From Trichobilharzia regenti (lineage: Eukaryota > Platyhelminthes > Trematoda > Strigeidida > Schistosomatidae): DNA of 64,000 nucleotides. The stretch spans positions 1 to 64,000 of the forward strand of contig CALYDD020000435.1 of assembly GCA_944472135.2 (NCBI GenBank), in the 5' to 3' direction. Under the pieces are notes generated by a model, which was not told the DNA's origin, made no database searches, and saw only the letters and a program-made list of their open reading frames with translations. The translations under genes and the position numbers were made by a program. This document shows positions 34,052 through 48,983 of the stretch, in pieces; position 1 is the stretch's first letter; every line of letters starts with the position of its first letter.

Positions 34052-34855
34052 ACACGTTGACCGCTTCACTTATTTGGGAAGTACCATCCCCAGTGCCAAC
34101 GGGTTGGTCTCTGACAAAATCTCAGCACGGATACAAAGAGCTAGTTTCTCATATGCCAGTTTACCCCATCTCTGACGTAGACGTGATATCCGGCTATCGA
34201 CCGAAGGGCGGGTGTACTGCTCATCAGTCCGCTCCGTCCTCCTTTATTGCTGTGAGCAAGATCTGGCCATTGGGAGTGGAAGACGTGGAAAGACTAGCTG
34301 TCTTTGATCATAGGTGCGTGCGCTGTATCTCCCGTTTGACGTGGTATAACAGGGTGAACAATATCGAGGTTAAGCGTCGAGTGCTAGGTGAGGAGGGGAA
34401 GTCAATCAACGAGACTGTGAAACTGCATTGACTGAGATGGTTAGATCATGTGTTACACACGCATGACTAGTCATCGCCTTCCTCGACGAGCAATGTTAGC
34501 TAATATGGAATCAGGCTGGAAAAGAACGAGTGGATGGTCAAATCAAAACACGTAGGTGCGGTCCTCAGGATGGTAAAAACTAATGGTTGGAAACAATCGG
34601 TGACATGGCTGAAAATCGTTATCAATGGCTGGTGCAGATGCATCCACTCCTTGTGACTTATGATTTCCAATGAAACTATATTGTTCTTCGTTATTACTAT
34701 TCCTTTGTATCACACCCTGCTTACTTTTTCTATTATGCTTTTCTTTTACTTTCTTCTCTTGGTTTGTGTGCTACATGGAGTGTGGCGACTTGAACTACCG
34801 CACATATGTGCAAAGTTCTATGTCGAAAACAGACAGACAGACAGAAACCGTTTGA
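34040..34855 (+). mobile_element. 5'-truncated LINE (CR1/RTE-like C-terminus) inserted in the Penelope-like element
   Basis: A perfect 12-base duplication, gaaaccgtttga, lies at 34040-34051 and 34844-34855, with the insert between them. The insert carries the common fluke LINE C-terminus: VDRFTYLGSTIPSANG, RRRDIRLSTEGRVY, LAVFDHRCVRCISRLTWY, EVKRRVLGEE and a decayed GDMAENRYQW segment. An untranslated tail ends in (ACAG)n. Stops and frameshifts show it is dead. The Penelope frame reads across the site once the insert is ignored, which confirms the boundaries. Confidence 0.92.
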
Positions 34856-35215
34856 TATAGATACAGCACACAAGCCAGTCAGATCGCTTAATTCGATATT
34901 ATGCAAACCGAAAGATCCAACAGAAAAAGGAGATAAAATTAATACCATTTCCAAAATAAATTGTATGAACTGTAACAGGCGTAACATCGACCAGAGTGGG
35001 CATCCCTTTGAATAAGAATCCAGGAACACAAATCAGCCGTGAAAGTACACGGTATATATTCCTGTTTCATATCAATGCATACAGACAACTATGGACATAA
35101 GTTTGATTGGGATAATGTCGAAATCTTAGACAGGGGAAACACCAAAAGTGCCAGGGAATTCCTAGTAGCCGGACACTCAAACGAATATGCAATTAACAAA
35201 CACGTTAACATATAG
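34856..35215 (+). mobile_element. Penelope-like element, GIY-YIG portion (right part of the split element)
   Basis: Continues the element from 34051: AHKPVRSLNSILCKPKDPTE, INTISKINCMNCN (the start of the GIY-YIG region), then in shifted frames DNYGHKFDWDNVEILDRGNT, KSAREFLVAGHSNEYAINKH and a stop at 35213. Key GIY-YIG residues are lost (RRNIDQSGH where Y-x-G-Q-T-G is expected). Confidence 0.85.
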
Positions 35216-35380
35216 ACCAAATATACCAACTAATAAAAAGTAAATCAGGTGACGAGAAAGTTTAAAATCCAAGTCAATAGAAAATGGTCAATACATATGT
35301 AAAGATGGTTACCGGGAGACAAAATTATATCACTTATGAAGAAATTTAAATCATTTCACTTTATGCTAAACACTGCGCTG

Positions 35381-35420
35381 AAGGGGGATGTTGTCCAGAA
35401 GAGGGACAACGAAAGCTCCG
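35381..35420 (+). ncRNA. Candidate decayed hammerhead-ribozyme core 3' of the Penelope-like ORF
   Basis: A perfect 7-base stem, gttgtcc (35390-35396) with ggacaac (35404-35410), has a 7-base loop and is followed at once by gaaag. This is the stem II plus GAAA arrangement of hammerheads, which are known in Penelope-like elements. The preceding bases (gggggatg) only partly match ctgatga, so activity is unlikely. Confidence 0.4.
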
Positions 35421-36030
35421 CAACTAAACCAACCAGCTCAGAGAACACTAATAATTGTAACACTTTTTATATTGCGTAATTCGCTATCTTAAATTTACAA
35501 TTCTAATCAAACAACTTCGGAAATATTCCTCTTGGTGCTCATATACATCATATATATATATATATATATGCGATTGTACAGCTTAAGAATGATCTCGGTG
35601 ACAAGAAGATTAACTCTTCTCTCAATGTCTTTTATTTTACACAAATCATTCAGGATTTTCAGATTCATGAATAATCCTCATCCAGGCATTAATGAAAACA
35701 AAACAAAACACGTAGTGTTCAGCGAAGAGTTTCTTTTCAGCGGCGAATTCATTTTCTTAGCTATACCATCGCAAATATATATACATATGAGTTATTTTGC
35801 ATGCATATGTAGATTGTTTGTCAAACGAAAATACAATTGGTTAAGGTTATTTTGTACTAAACAGTAAGAGAAGTAGTAAGTTTTGGGTGGAGTTACGTAA
35901 TACAAACACGGTCAAGAAAATTGAGTTTTAATAAAACTGGGGTAGTAACAAAGGTGATAAGTTGTCACAAACAGCTGTTAAAATGGAGTTACGTAACAAC
36001 ATGAATAGTTTGATGATTGAGTTGTACTCA
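35421..36030. other. No gene recognised
   Basis: Contains a (TA)n run at 35551-35570 and a stretch (35717-35760) resembling 19495-19550. Two gttacgtaa-containing words (35892 and 35990) suggest a local duplication. Confidence 0.45.
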
Positions 36031-36044
36031 GGATACGCATAGGA

Positions 36045-36360
36045 ACATAACGAGCTCGTAGACCATTGAGCCACTGGGACCTGATCCAATGGTTTTTGAA
36101 TTCTACTAATTCACGACATAGCGCGACCATTTCCCAATGTCTTCTTCGATGAGTTACTGCCCCATCCTTGACCTGCTGTATCCTAATGGCCATGGCTTCC
36201 TACTAGAACCCCAGGTTAACTGGCTGAATAGGGCCCGGTGGGTGCGTACTGTGAAGAGTCGCAAGCTAAGACGAAACAGTTTTCCAGCACTCCCTGCAGG
36301 TTTTCCAGTGGTTCTCTAACTGATGTCAGCTCATGAAGAAATCCTCCATGCAATCAAATA
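36045..36360. mobile_element. Inverted pair of hammerhead-SINE halves
   Basis: 36045-36185 is the reverse complement of the leader and tRNA-like start of the SINE at 28000 (ccattgagccactgggacct; tcacgacatagcgcgacc; gatgagttactgccccatcc). 36230-36360 is its 3' half on the plus strand (ggtgggtgcgtactg, cgaaacag, ctaactgatgtcagctcatg). The hammerhead core is decayed (ctgtga for ctgatga, and stem II mismatched). The two halves face opposite ways, so this is a rearranged or twin insertion. Confidence 0.8.
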
Positions 36361-36785
36361 AAATCCCTAGAAAATCAATACTTGGAAACATAGAAACAGA
36401 GTAGAGAATACGAAATTAAGTAAGAGTTCTAAATGAATATAAGAATTAAAAGCAATTAAAGAAACAGGCAAACAAAAAAAATCAAATCATCAAAAATCAA
36501 CAAAGTTGTTACCACTATAAAAGAAGTGGTCGACTAATTTTCTTTTGTGTGCACAGGTCCGGTTTTCGTATGCGGAATGGCCAGAGCTTCAGCAATACAA
36601 AGAAAACGAAAATGTATTGCCTTTGGTAGGTTATTCTTGACTCCGTAGATTACTTTGAAGCAGGAGGCGTTTGTTGAGATGGAATGATCAGTGCATCTTT
36701 TGTCCTTTTGCAGAGTATCAGTCTCTCGCTTTTAAAACGTGTTTGTCGACGAAAGAGGTTGGATATCTACCTTTTTATCGGAACG
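36361..36785. other. No gene recognised
   Basis: AT-rich sequence with no exon or element I can identify. Confidence 0.5.
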
Positions 36786-36789
36786 CTTA

Positions 36790-37690
36790 TGCAAGACTAC
36801 ACAATTCGTCACTATTGTTATTATTCCTTCCTTTAGATCCTAGAGGAACATAAGGCTTCTGCCGTACGTCTACATTGCGTTCGATTCTCTGCCAACCTCT
36901 TCACCTGGCTCCACGTCTGCCCACATGCTTTCATCTCCTTGTCACATCACCTCCTCCATATCACCCTCACAATGACGACCAACTCCCCGCTTCCTATTCG
37001 AGCGATGGCCTGTCATGTGATGTCACTTGATGGATCGTTTTCTTAGAGTTTAGCCAATCCACCTGAACAGTTGGTTCCCGCTGGGTTGATTCGCTCCCAA
37101 AGATTTCTCCCTGTTGCTAATCTTTTCCAGCCATCTAATCTTGAGTAGTATTGAGAGAAGGCAGCTGTTGATGGAGGTGTATAGCCTGTTTGAAGTGCCC
37201 TTCGTGAGGCACCAAGTCTCTGATTCATAGACTATCACTGATTTCACATTCGAGTTGAAAATCCCCATCTTATTTTCATTTTGAGTGCGGTTGTTCTACC
37301 TCCACACAGACATGAGTCCAATGAAAACTTGCCTTGCTTTGACATCTTCGTCAGTTCCGCCTGTACTTGAAACGATGCTTCCGAGGGAGGTAGGTAGGTA
37401 AGTAGGCAGTTATAGGAGGTTGCTTCTTCCGGAGTTCTCCCATGTATGCTGATTGTTGTCTGTTGTTATTGTTGTTGTCGTTTCTACTGTTGACCAGGAA
37501 TCTTCATAACCTACTTCTGTTTTCTCTATGTTCACCTGAAAGAAGTCCATTCTTCTCTGGATGCTTCTTCTTCTTCTGTCAACTTGTTGCTTTTCACCTG
37601 CATATCTTCCAGTTTGTGGGAAATCAGACACATATATCATCAGCGAAGTCGAATTCGTTGTTCAATGCATTTTCAAGCATATTTTCGGTA
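36790..37690 (-). mobile_element. RTE-like retrotransposon fragment, minus strand
   Basis: On the minus strand the RT motif FDFADDI (about 37635-37655) is followed by a decayed palm region (VNIEKTE) and the C-terminal segment (MGIFNSNVKSVIVYESETW, SINSCLLSILLKIRWLEKIS). Frameshifts are frequent. It matches 38315-39035 in inverted orientation. The 36790-37040 part is probably its 3' end. Confidence 0.85.
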
Positions 37691-37699
37691 AATCTTTTC

Positions 37700-38290
37700 C
37701 AGTAGCATATGACTTTGTGTAGAAAGCATATTCGCGAGCGTGTGTGTGTGTGAGTTGTATGTCAGTGTAAGGCTTTGCTTGTGCCTGCGTGTGTGTGTGT
37801 GTGCGCGCAAGCGCGTTTGCGTGTATCTTTCTGTATGAATATGACTGACTGTCTGATTTCACAAAAAATGAATTGATTACACCATACATGCCTGATATTT
37901 GAGTTGTTATTATGTCAGTCAGTGTGTGAATGAAGCAAAACGTATCACAATTCATCACAATTTCAAAAAACATCATTACACTATTACGACATGATAGAGG
38001 TAGACATTAAGGTAAACAGGTAATGTCAATCATGCATGCCATTATGCAAACATGTGATGTAAAAAATACCATTCTCATTTCATCACATTTGGGTTGTTTC
38101 ACTCACATGTCATCATCAGTGAAATCTTTGACATACTTTGAAAAATTCAATAAAATTGTTAAAAATAAAAGCTCTACCATATAGTTAATGTATTGGATTA
38201 TACATTTTCATCTTAATATCTATCATGATAAGATTAAATGAGATGTAGGCTTTTTTTTGCTGCCATAATGATTAGAGAATCTAAGATACA
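37700..38290. other. Spacer between inverted RTE fragments; GT-rich microsatellite
   Basis: Contains (GT)n at 37740-37755 and 37789-37803 with a gcgcgcaagcgcg core. No gene or element recognised. The (TA)n at 38293-38312 marks the start of the plus-strand RTE fragment. Confidence 0.5.
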
Positions 38291-38313
38291 CCGATATATA
38301 TATATATATATAT

Positions 38314-39035
38314 GGCCGATGATATATGTGTCAGATTTCCCATAAACTGGAAGATATGCAAGTGAAAAGAAACAAGTTGACAGAAGAAGAAGCATCCAGA
38401 GAAGATAGGACTTCTTTCAGGTGAACATAGAGAAAACAAAAGATGGTGATGAAGATTTCTGGCCAACAGCAGCAGCAGCAACAACAACAACAACAGACAA
38501 CAATCAGCATAAATGGGAGAACTCTGAAGAAGCAACCTCCTTTACCTACCTACCTACCTACCTCCCTCGGAAGCATCGTTTCAACTGCAGGCCAGCGGAA
38601 ATGACGAGGAAATCAAAGCCAGAATCGGAAAAGCAAGACAAGCTTTCATTACTCTTAAGTCTATGTGGAGTTCAACAGCACTCAGCATGAAAATGAAAAT
38701 AAGATGGGGATTTTCAACTCCAATGTGAATTCAGTGCTACTATACGGATGGAACAGAGACTTGGTGAGTCATAAAGAGCACCTGAAACAAACTACAGACC
38801 TTCATCAACAGCTGTCTTCGCTAAATACTCAAGATCAGATGGCCAGAAAAGATCTCTGGCAACGAGCGAACCAACCCAGCAGGAACCGATTGTGAAACAA
38901 ATAGGCAGGAGAGGATAAGAGCTTATGGATGACCGTGGAATCAGACAAAGAGGACTGCAAAGAATAAGAATGGAAATGGTGGTATGCTGCTGAAGCTATA
39001 CTGCTTCACTCGGAACCTAAAGGAACAATAAAAGT
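38314..39035 (+). mobile_element. RTE-like retrotransposon fragment, plus strand
   Basis: Begins at the RT motif ADDICV directly after a TA run, then carries the same decayed frames as the inverted copy: GNDEEIKARIGKARQAFITL, KSMWSS, IFNSNV, then KLQTF-like and LWQRANQPS. It ends with the AAEAILLHSEPKGT-type C-terminus of RTE elements. A CAG/CAA run (38467-38495) and a CCTA run are internal. It is dead. Confidence 0.85.
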
Positions 39036-40236
39036 AATATTTGCCCCCTGATAAATTATTTATTGTGAAAGCAAACACATAAGAAAATTTATACAGTCGA
39101 AGCATACAGCTAAAGAAATCGACATCAAGCAATCAAAAATGGAAAAATTAACGAAATCAATTAATCGATCAATAATCAGAATGTACAGTTCTACATCAAA
39201 TAAGGCTAATTAATTTTTATGTAATAAAACCATTAAAGAAATGTAAATTAAGGCCAAATATATGTCAAACGCGTAAAAATACAGCCTCTCAGTGAAATAA
39301 GATTGTCTAAAATTCTGCTTAAAACTTTCTCTGCCATTGTTTTCGCTAGAAAAGAACATCAATGATGAAACTATTCAATCAAAAGAGGGAAAGACTAAAA
39401 GTAACAATTTATAAAACGCTATCCATGAACATCAGCTACGACTGGGAAGTAGTTCTTCAAGTTGTATTGGACACCACACTGAAGCGGTGGCTGAATATCC
39501 AGTTATTCTAAACCCTATCACACAACGTGGTCCGGGCTCCGAATTCCCGGTGGTTCACGCACTGATATATACCTCTCTTGACCGGTGAGAAGAGAGGAGG
39601 TCGAGCGTGAGGTTGGAAACTTCAGCCTGTAAAATGAGAATAACACCATTGCTACGTAAATTTCAAAGTTCAAGGAGGAAGTTCTCTGCCCCATTCGGAA
39701 TACAAGGAGTTTAATGCTTACCTAGTTAGAAATAATATCGTTTTATGTGATTGTACAAAAACTCGCTGACTCGAATACAGTTGCAGCATTCACTACACTA
39801 GTTAAAAGTCAGACGTATTTACTAATGTTGCATGGGCAGACTGATAGGAGGCAGTAAAAATTGGAGTTAACATTTTAAGTCAAATCTGGATTTGAGTTAA
39901 CCTTGTGATTATGAAATAACTTCAATCGACAACCTTATTTAACCTTGGGCCAATCGCCAACTAATCAAAACAATTTTTGTCCTCTAACCTAATGCGGTTA
40001 AAAAACCCAATATTGCCGCTGCTACTAAGTTACGCATTTCAACCACTAGGTCCCAGGTTCGAGTGTCAATCCACCGACCGATAGCTACTACCTTGACGTG
40101 GTGGTCGGCCTTCTATATCGCAATGACTTTAACAAGCTACACTGGCTGGAACTAGTGTTCCTACAGTGCCAGGAAAGTTGTTAGGATAGCGAATAGACTA
40201 AAATCAGTTACCGCATGGTGTAAGAATCTAGATTTT
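39036..40236. other. No gene recognised; repeat-like words
   Basis: At about 40035-40060 a box-B-like tcccaggttcgagtgtc occurs, followed by ctaccttgacgtggtggtcg. This looks like part of a dispersed repeat, but no family can be named. No coding exon seen. Confidence 0.4.
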
Positions 40237-43200
40237 ACAAATAATATTCAACCGTTAGTATACTGTGATCATGATGACACCAGTCTAGCTATGATATTTC
40301 AAGGAACTAAACACACATGTGCTTTGAAGAGAATTAGGAAATTGTGCCCAGTCAATGATTTCACTTTTCTTTTTCAGGAGGAGTTTATCGGTAGATTTCA
40401 GTATTCTTTTCAAAATTTGATCAAATATATTCTTTCGTGTCACACAGTTCACTAATGTGCTCCTTCTGAGCAGTGAGTGTTTGAAGAGCAACTGCACTTG
40501 CTTTAATATTCCTAATATTTGGTGTTCCAGACAGTAGGAAATAGTAGGTCTACTTCATAGCTGTTCCTTTCATGTAAGAATAGTAAATACCATATGCGTC
40601 TCACTTGTCGCCGGTGAATCAGCTTTTTAGGGATAATATAACTTCGTTCTCTCTCTTGGTGTGAAATCCATCCCTTAACTCTGTCAACTTCATGCAGATT
40701 CAGTCTTCAAATAAAATATTGGAGTGTGGAGTTATCCGAGTAGGAACAAGTGATGCATATATTTATGTGAACATCTGACAGTCAGATATGCAAGAGGAAA
40801 ATATTATTGTTTCGATTGTCTTAGTTAGTTAGTTAGGTTTGCACATATGTGATGACCTGATGTGTTGTGACGTTAGTGGTCTTTACTAGATCGAAACATT
40901 TTACGCATTTATGACAAGTATCCTTTTTCACCTCTGTGTGACAGTCATTTCGATTTTCACCCTCCCCCATACACCCAGTTTAGTTATCATGAAATATAGT
41001 TAAACGTTAATTGTGACAAGTATAATAATTATCTGCAGATAGAGGAGTAGTGCATAGTGCATTGATACTGGTGAGTGGTGAATGGTGAGTGCCTTAAACG
41101 AGGACAACATGTCTGCTGTCTGATATGTTGTTGTATTTCTCATAATAAATTGTTTTTGCATTGGATTTACATTTTCAACCTCATGTATATATATGTATAA
41201 CTGAACTGAATTGTTGTCATTATTAGATTTCGTAACATTTCACTGACGAGATATATGATGTGTTTTATTCCTCACTCACTAGTAGAATGCATCACACTGC
41301 ACTACACTACACTACACTACATTAACCCCGTCACGCTACCCCACCCTCCATTAGGTTTGTAAATTTATTTCACTCTTACTTTTCATATTTGACTCCGCTT
41401 CTCTCAACTGAACTGAACTGTAATCATACCTTATATATGTCCAAACCAAGTTCACTTTTAACGGTTTGTAATCATACCTATTAAGGAGAAGGCTAGACAA
41501 GATCACGATGATGATGATGATGAGTGTTGGTGATATCAAAGTGATAATAATTGACTACTTATCATCCGCCAGCCTCCCTCTCCGTCTGTCACAGTCATTT
41601 GTCATCCCCTCTCCCTCCCTCACTCACTCCCTCCCTACCAGGTTGGGTTATATTTTCGTTAACAATTCAGCTACCCCATCAGTTTAGTTTAGGTCTGATT
41701 CGACCTAACATGGATTCTGCTTTTTGTCAAATCGCTCGCTGTACGCGGGAAGGCAGGCAGCTCAGTCACCATCCGAGTATTTATCCGATGTCTACCGGCG
41801 AGTATGTATGTATTCACATTCATATTCTCATACCTTAGTTGGTCAGGTCAACCTGGTTCTTGACCGTATCATTCATTCACGAGTTTTCATTGGAACCACA
41901 AGCAATTGGAATTCAAGCAAATTACTACTATTACTATCATAATAATAAGTATAATTTTTAAAAAGATGCAATTTCTAGGATGATATTGTAGCGCATGCTA
42001 CACCAGACAACATTCATAAGTAGTTAGTACACAGACATGATGTGCAAGAATATCAACAAATAGTTAGTTAGTTAGTCAGTTAGTTAGTTAAGAGAAGAAA
42101 TGAGTGAGTGAGTGAGTGAGTGAATGAATGATACCTTGTGAAACAACATAGAAAACATAAAAGAAGGACAAAGAAGAGCGACAGCGTGTAGCGTGTTTTA
42201 TTTACACAACTAACTCATGATTCACACACACACACACACAGACACAGCGTATCAGTCTCAAGTGTACACCATATGCATGGGCGTAATGAGCTTTGTTTAT
42301 GAGCCAGGTAGGTAGGTACGCAAATCAGTGTGAACGCTTGTACTGTCCACTCATTCATTCACTCATCCATTCACTCACTGCTTATAAGACTGACTACCTT
42401 TGAAGTATGTAAGCGAGTATGTAGGTCACCGACCAACCACGACTTGACCAGTTCAGTTACACAACGTTGAATATATATTTGGACATAATCAACATACTCT
42501 GTCTATCTGGTTAGTTAGTTAGTTGCTTCTATGACGCATTACAACACGTAATGTGGCTACGTGGCTAACTTGAAATGGTAATAATTTCCGCTGAAGGTAA
42601 CTACTCTCATTCCTTCCTTCGTGTAGCTGGTCCTGTGGCTGTAGCCACCCTAGGGAACAACTTGACGTCATCTTTGAATTGAATTACATACAGTGTACAA
42701 GTGGACATTCTGAGAGGTTTCTTGGTGGAAAGATCGTCTTCTAGTCGCCGAAAGCGAAAGGGAAGTACATCCATGCATCCACATATTCATGGAAGGTTTT
42801 ACAAGTAGTTATCTTATCCTATCCTATCCTAGTCGATCCGATCCTACCACGACAACACCACAACTCATTCGCTCACTATTCGCATTCGCAGTCACCACCA
42901 CTTACAAAGTAGAACTAGACCTACTGAAGACAGTATGCTTCTGATGCTTCTAGATGTCGTCGTGCACCACCACCACTCGAACTCCTTATCCAAAAATTTA
43001 ACCCTAATACTGATGCTAAGATACCTGCCGATTCTCATCAACTGTATCCTATCCTGACACAAATCACTAAGATTGTAGAAAGAGAGAAAACTTTTACATA
43101 TTTGGAGAATTTATATTTTAATAATACAGTAAAGTGTCACAACAAATCCGTTGAATTCCACTGGCGGTATCCTCCTGCAAATGAGTAAAATATGAGAATA

Positions 43201-43300
43201 GTTGGGTTATTACAAATGACGGAAATTGTTATTTAATTAACATTTTAAAATTGACCTAAAAACACATCAAAAAGTAGGTTCCTACAATTTGTTATTATTA
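40237..43300. repeat. Unit B, copy 2
   Basis: A close copy of 30160-33240, starting at the shared acaaataatattcaacc. Small differences are mainly in microsatellites (shorter ttag and ctgt runs). At about 43300 it switches directly into unit A sequence, instead of continuing with the words seen after copy 1. Confidence 0.92.
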
Positions 43301-43774
43301 TTAATATATGATGTATTTTATTCTTCGTTACATTTCATCCATTAATTCGCGGCACGTAAGTAAATAAGTAAGTAACTAAGTAAGTATTACACATATATAC
43401 ATACACTAATAGTACTAGTAGTAAGTGTACTATGTACCCGAAATTTTGATCTACTAATATCCTTTTATTTCGGTGTTTTGTTTTGTTTTCAGTAATCGGC
43501 TTGTCATCATCATCATCATCATCATCATCAGGATCAAGATCAGGCTAAGGGAAACGCTGTCATCATCATCATCATCATCATCAAATATAGCTAAGCGTAA
43601 ATTGTGACAAGTATAATAATTATCTACAGATAGGGGTGAGTGCCTTAAACGATATGTCTGTCTGAGATGTTCACAATTTCCACCTCATATATATAACTGA
43701 ACTGAATTGTTGTCATTAAATTTCGTAACATTTCACTGACGAGATATATGATGTATTTTATTCCTCACTCACTA
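43301..43774. repeat. Unit A, partial copy (3' end only)
   Basis: From ttcttcgttacatttcatcc it follows unit A positions 3980-4423, up to the next unit start. The CATC run is longer than in copy 1. The unit B to unit A switch lies within a short, low-complexity ttattattattaata stretch. Confidence 0.88.
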
Positions 43775-44286
43775 GTAGAAAGCATCACAGTACATTAACC
43801 CTGTCACTCCCCCCACACCCAACCCAATCTCTATTTGGTTTGTAAATTTATTTTTAGCTTTGTAGCTGTATTTCAGATTTCATAATAATAATAATGGACT
43901 ACTGATCACCCACCACCCTACCTCTCCGTCTGTTGCAGTTATTTGTCATCCCTCCCCCTCTCTCTCTCTCTCCCTACCAGGGTGGGGTGTACTGCTATTA
44001 GCCGTAGTAGTAGTAGTAGTAGTAGTCTTATTTACCACCACTTACTGTGATCACATCACACCTGGGATAAAAAAATTAATCTTACTCGTTCTAATAGACC
44101 AATCATGCACCATCATGTGTGTGCGTGTGTGTGCGTAAATTCTCTGACTTGTCGACAAGCCTGTAGCCATTGCACTACCTATTCTATTATTACTATTATT
44201 AATACAATTCCCATAGTTGGTTTGTAAGGATTAAATTTGATTTACGAGTTTGACCACGCCAAGCCAAGAATCGGATTGTCATAATC

Positions 44287-44450
44287 ATAATCATATACAA
44301 TTGTTCTTGCACCTGGGGGCATTGGGGAGTACTGGGCAGCCAGCTGCTTCGTCAGACACCCTAGTTTCGGAATCATTGGCAGTACGCGCCCACCACAGTG
44401 GCAGGGTTCCAATCCAGGACCTTCCGGTTACAAGCAAGGCCAGCTAGCTG
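44287..44450 (-). mobile_element. Antisense hammerhead-SINE fossil (unit A, copy 3)
   Basis: Counterpart of 505-668, carrying the same decay plus a few single-base changes. Confidence 0.58.
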
Positions 44451-44923
44451 GCTGGCTGGCTGGCTGGCTCGTATACCATTCAGTCACCACTCACTGGGAC
44501 CTGACCTGACCCGACCAGATTCAATGACTGACGCATGAATTCTAACTTCTACCTATCAATTTATGATGCATTTACCGCGACTGGCGGCGGCACCAACCAA
44601 TCGGTGGGAAATCCATCCTCGCTCGCACAGTTGACTGGACTGGACTGGACTGATTGGAGCTCACCGTGTAAAACTGACCAACTGACTAACAACATATATG
44701 CTGCTGATGGATTAATTGCTGGCTGGCTGGCTGGCTGGCTGGGTAGGTCTGTCTGTCTGTTTGTCTATTTGAATTGACTAACTAACATTATGCCCAATTA
44801 TATAATTATTCTTGCACTAACTAGCCTTACATTGCGATTTCTCAGTATTCACTGCACTCACTCACTCACTCACTCACTAGTTAAACATTCTGCAATGCTT
44901 GTTTTCTTTTATTTCAGCACTAA

Positions 44924-44959
<36 letters not shown>

Positions 44960-45466
44960 CGTACAACGTCGTAATTAAAACTACAGAAGTGAAAATGTCA
45001 CTTCATCTCATAATCTCATAGGACGAGGAGTAGGGCACAATGATCAACTTTTTAAATATATTTTCATATGCATATATATATATATATTTTTAATATACAG
45101 GCATCTATCTATCTATCTGTGTCAATTTATCGATCAATCCAGTCAGTCAGTCAGCCAGCCAGCCATCTTTTGAAAATACACATGATATAACAAGATATTG
45201 ATTTTTTAATTTTAATTAGTCATCTAAATGCCTTGTATAATAGAGTAGAGTAGAATAGAATCGAATAGAATTAATTATTCCTTAATTCATTGCTTCCCTG
45301 CCTGCTTTGATTGTGAATTGTAAATTTTGCCTAAAAGATGATGATGATAAGTAATGACTTCTTTTAATTTGAAGCAGAAGAAGATGTCAATTGAAAAAGA
45401 ACTTATTATTTATTCTTATTATTAGTCTTTTTGGGAGAATTTTATCATGACCTCTATGAGACATGA

Positions 45467-47457
<1,991 letters not shown>

Positions 47458-47805
47458 GTGTCAATTTATCGATCAATCCAGTCAGTCAGTCAGCCAGCCA
47501 GCCATCTTTTGAAAATACACATGATATAACAAGATATTGATTTTTTAATTTTAATTAGTCATCTAAATGCCTTGTATAATAGAGTAGAGTAGAATAGAAT
47601 CGAATAGAATTAATTATTCCTTAATTCATTGCTTCCCTGCCTGCTTTGATTGTGAATTGTAAATTTTGCCTAAAAGATGATGATGATAAGTAATGACTTC
47701 TTTTAATTTGAAGCAGAAGAAGATGTCAATTGAAAAAGAACTTATTATTTATTCTTATTATTAGTCTTTTTGGGAGAATTTTATCATGACCTCTATGAGA
47801 CATGA

Positions 47806-47841
<36 letters not shown>

Positions 47842-47926
47842 ACTATCTAACTATCTAACTATCTATCTAACTATCTAACTATCTAACTATCTAACTATCT
47901 AACTATCTAACTATCTAACTATCTAA

Positions 47927-48162
<236 letters not shown>

Positions 48163-48163
48163 A

Positions 48164-48216
<53 letters not shown>

Positions 48217-48564
48217 GTGTCAATTTATCGATCAATCCAGTCAGTCAGTCAGCCAGCCAGCCATCTTTTGAAAATACACATGATATAACAAGATATTGAT
48301 TTTTTAATTTTAATTAGTCATCTAAATGCCTTGTATAATAGAGTAGAGTAGAATAGAATCGAATAGAATTAATTATTCCTTAATTCATTGCTTCCCTGCC
48401 TGCTTTGATTGTGAATTGTAAATTTTGCCTAAAAGATGATGATGATAAGTAATGACTTCTTTTAATTTGAAGCAGAAGAAGATGTCAATTGAAAAAGAAC
48501 TTATTATTTATTCTTATTATTAGTCTTTTTGGGAGAATTTTATCATGACCTCTATGAGACATGA

Positions 48565-48600
<36 letters not shown>

Positions 48601-48685
48601 ACTATCTAACTATCTAACTATCTATCTAACTATCTAACTATCTAACTATCTAACTATCTAACTATCTAACTATCTAACTATCTAA

Positions 48686-48925
<240 letters not shown>

Positions 48926-48926
48926 A

Positions 48927-48983
<57 letters not shown>

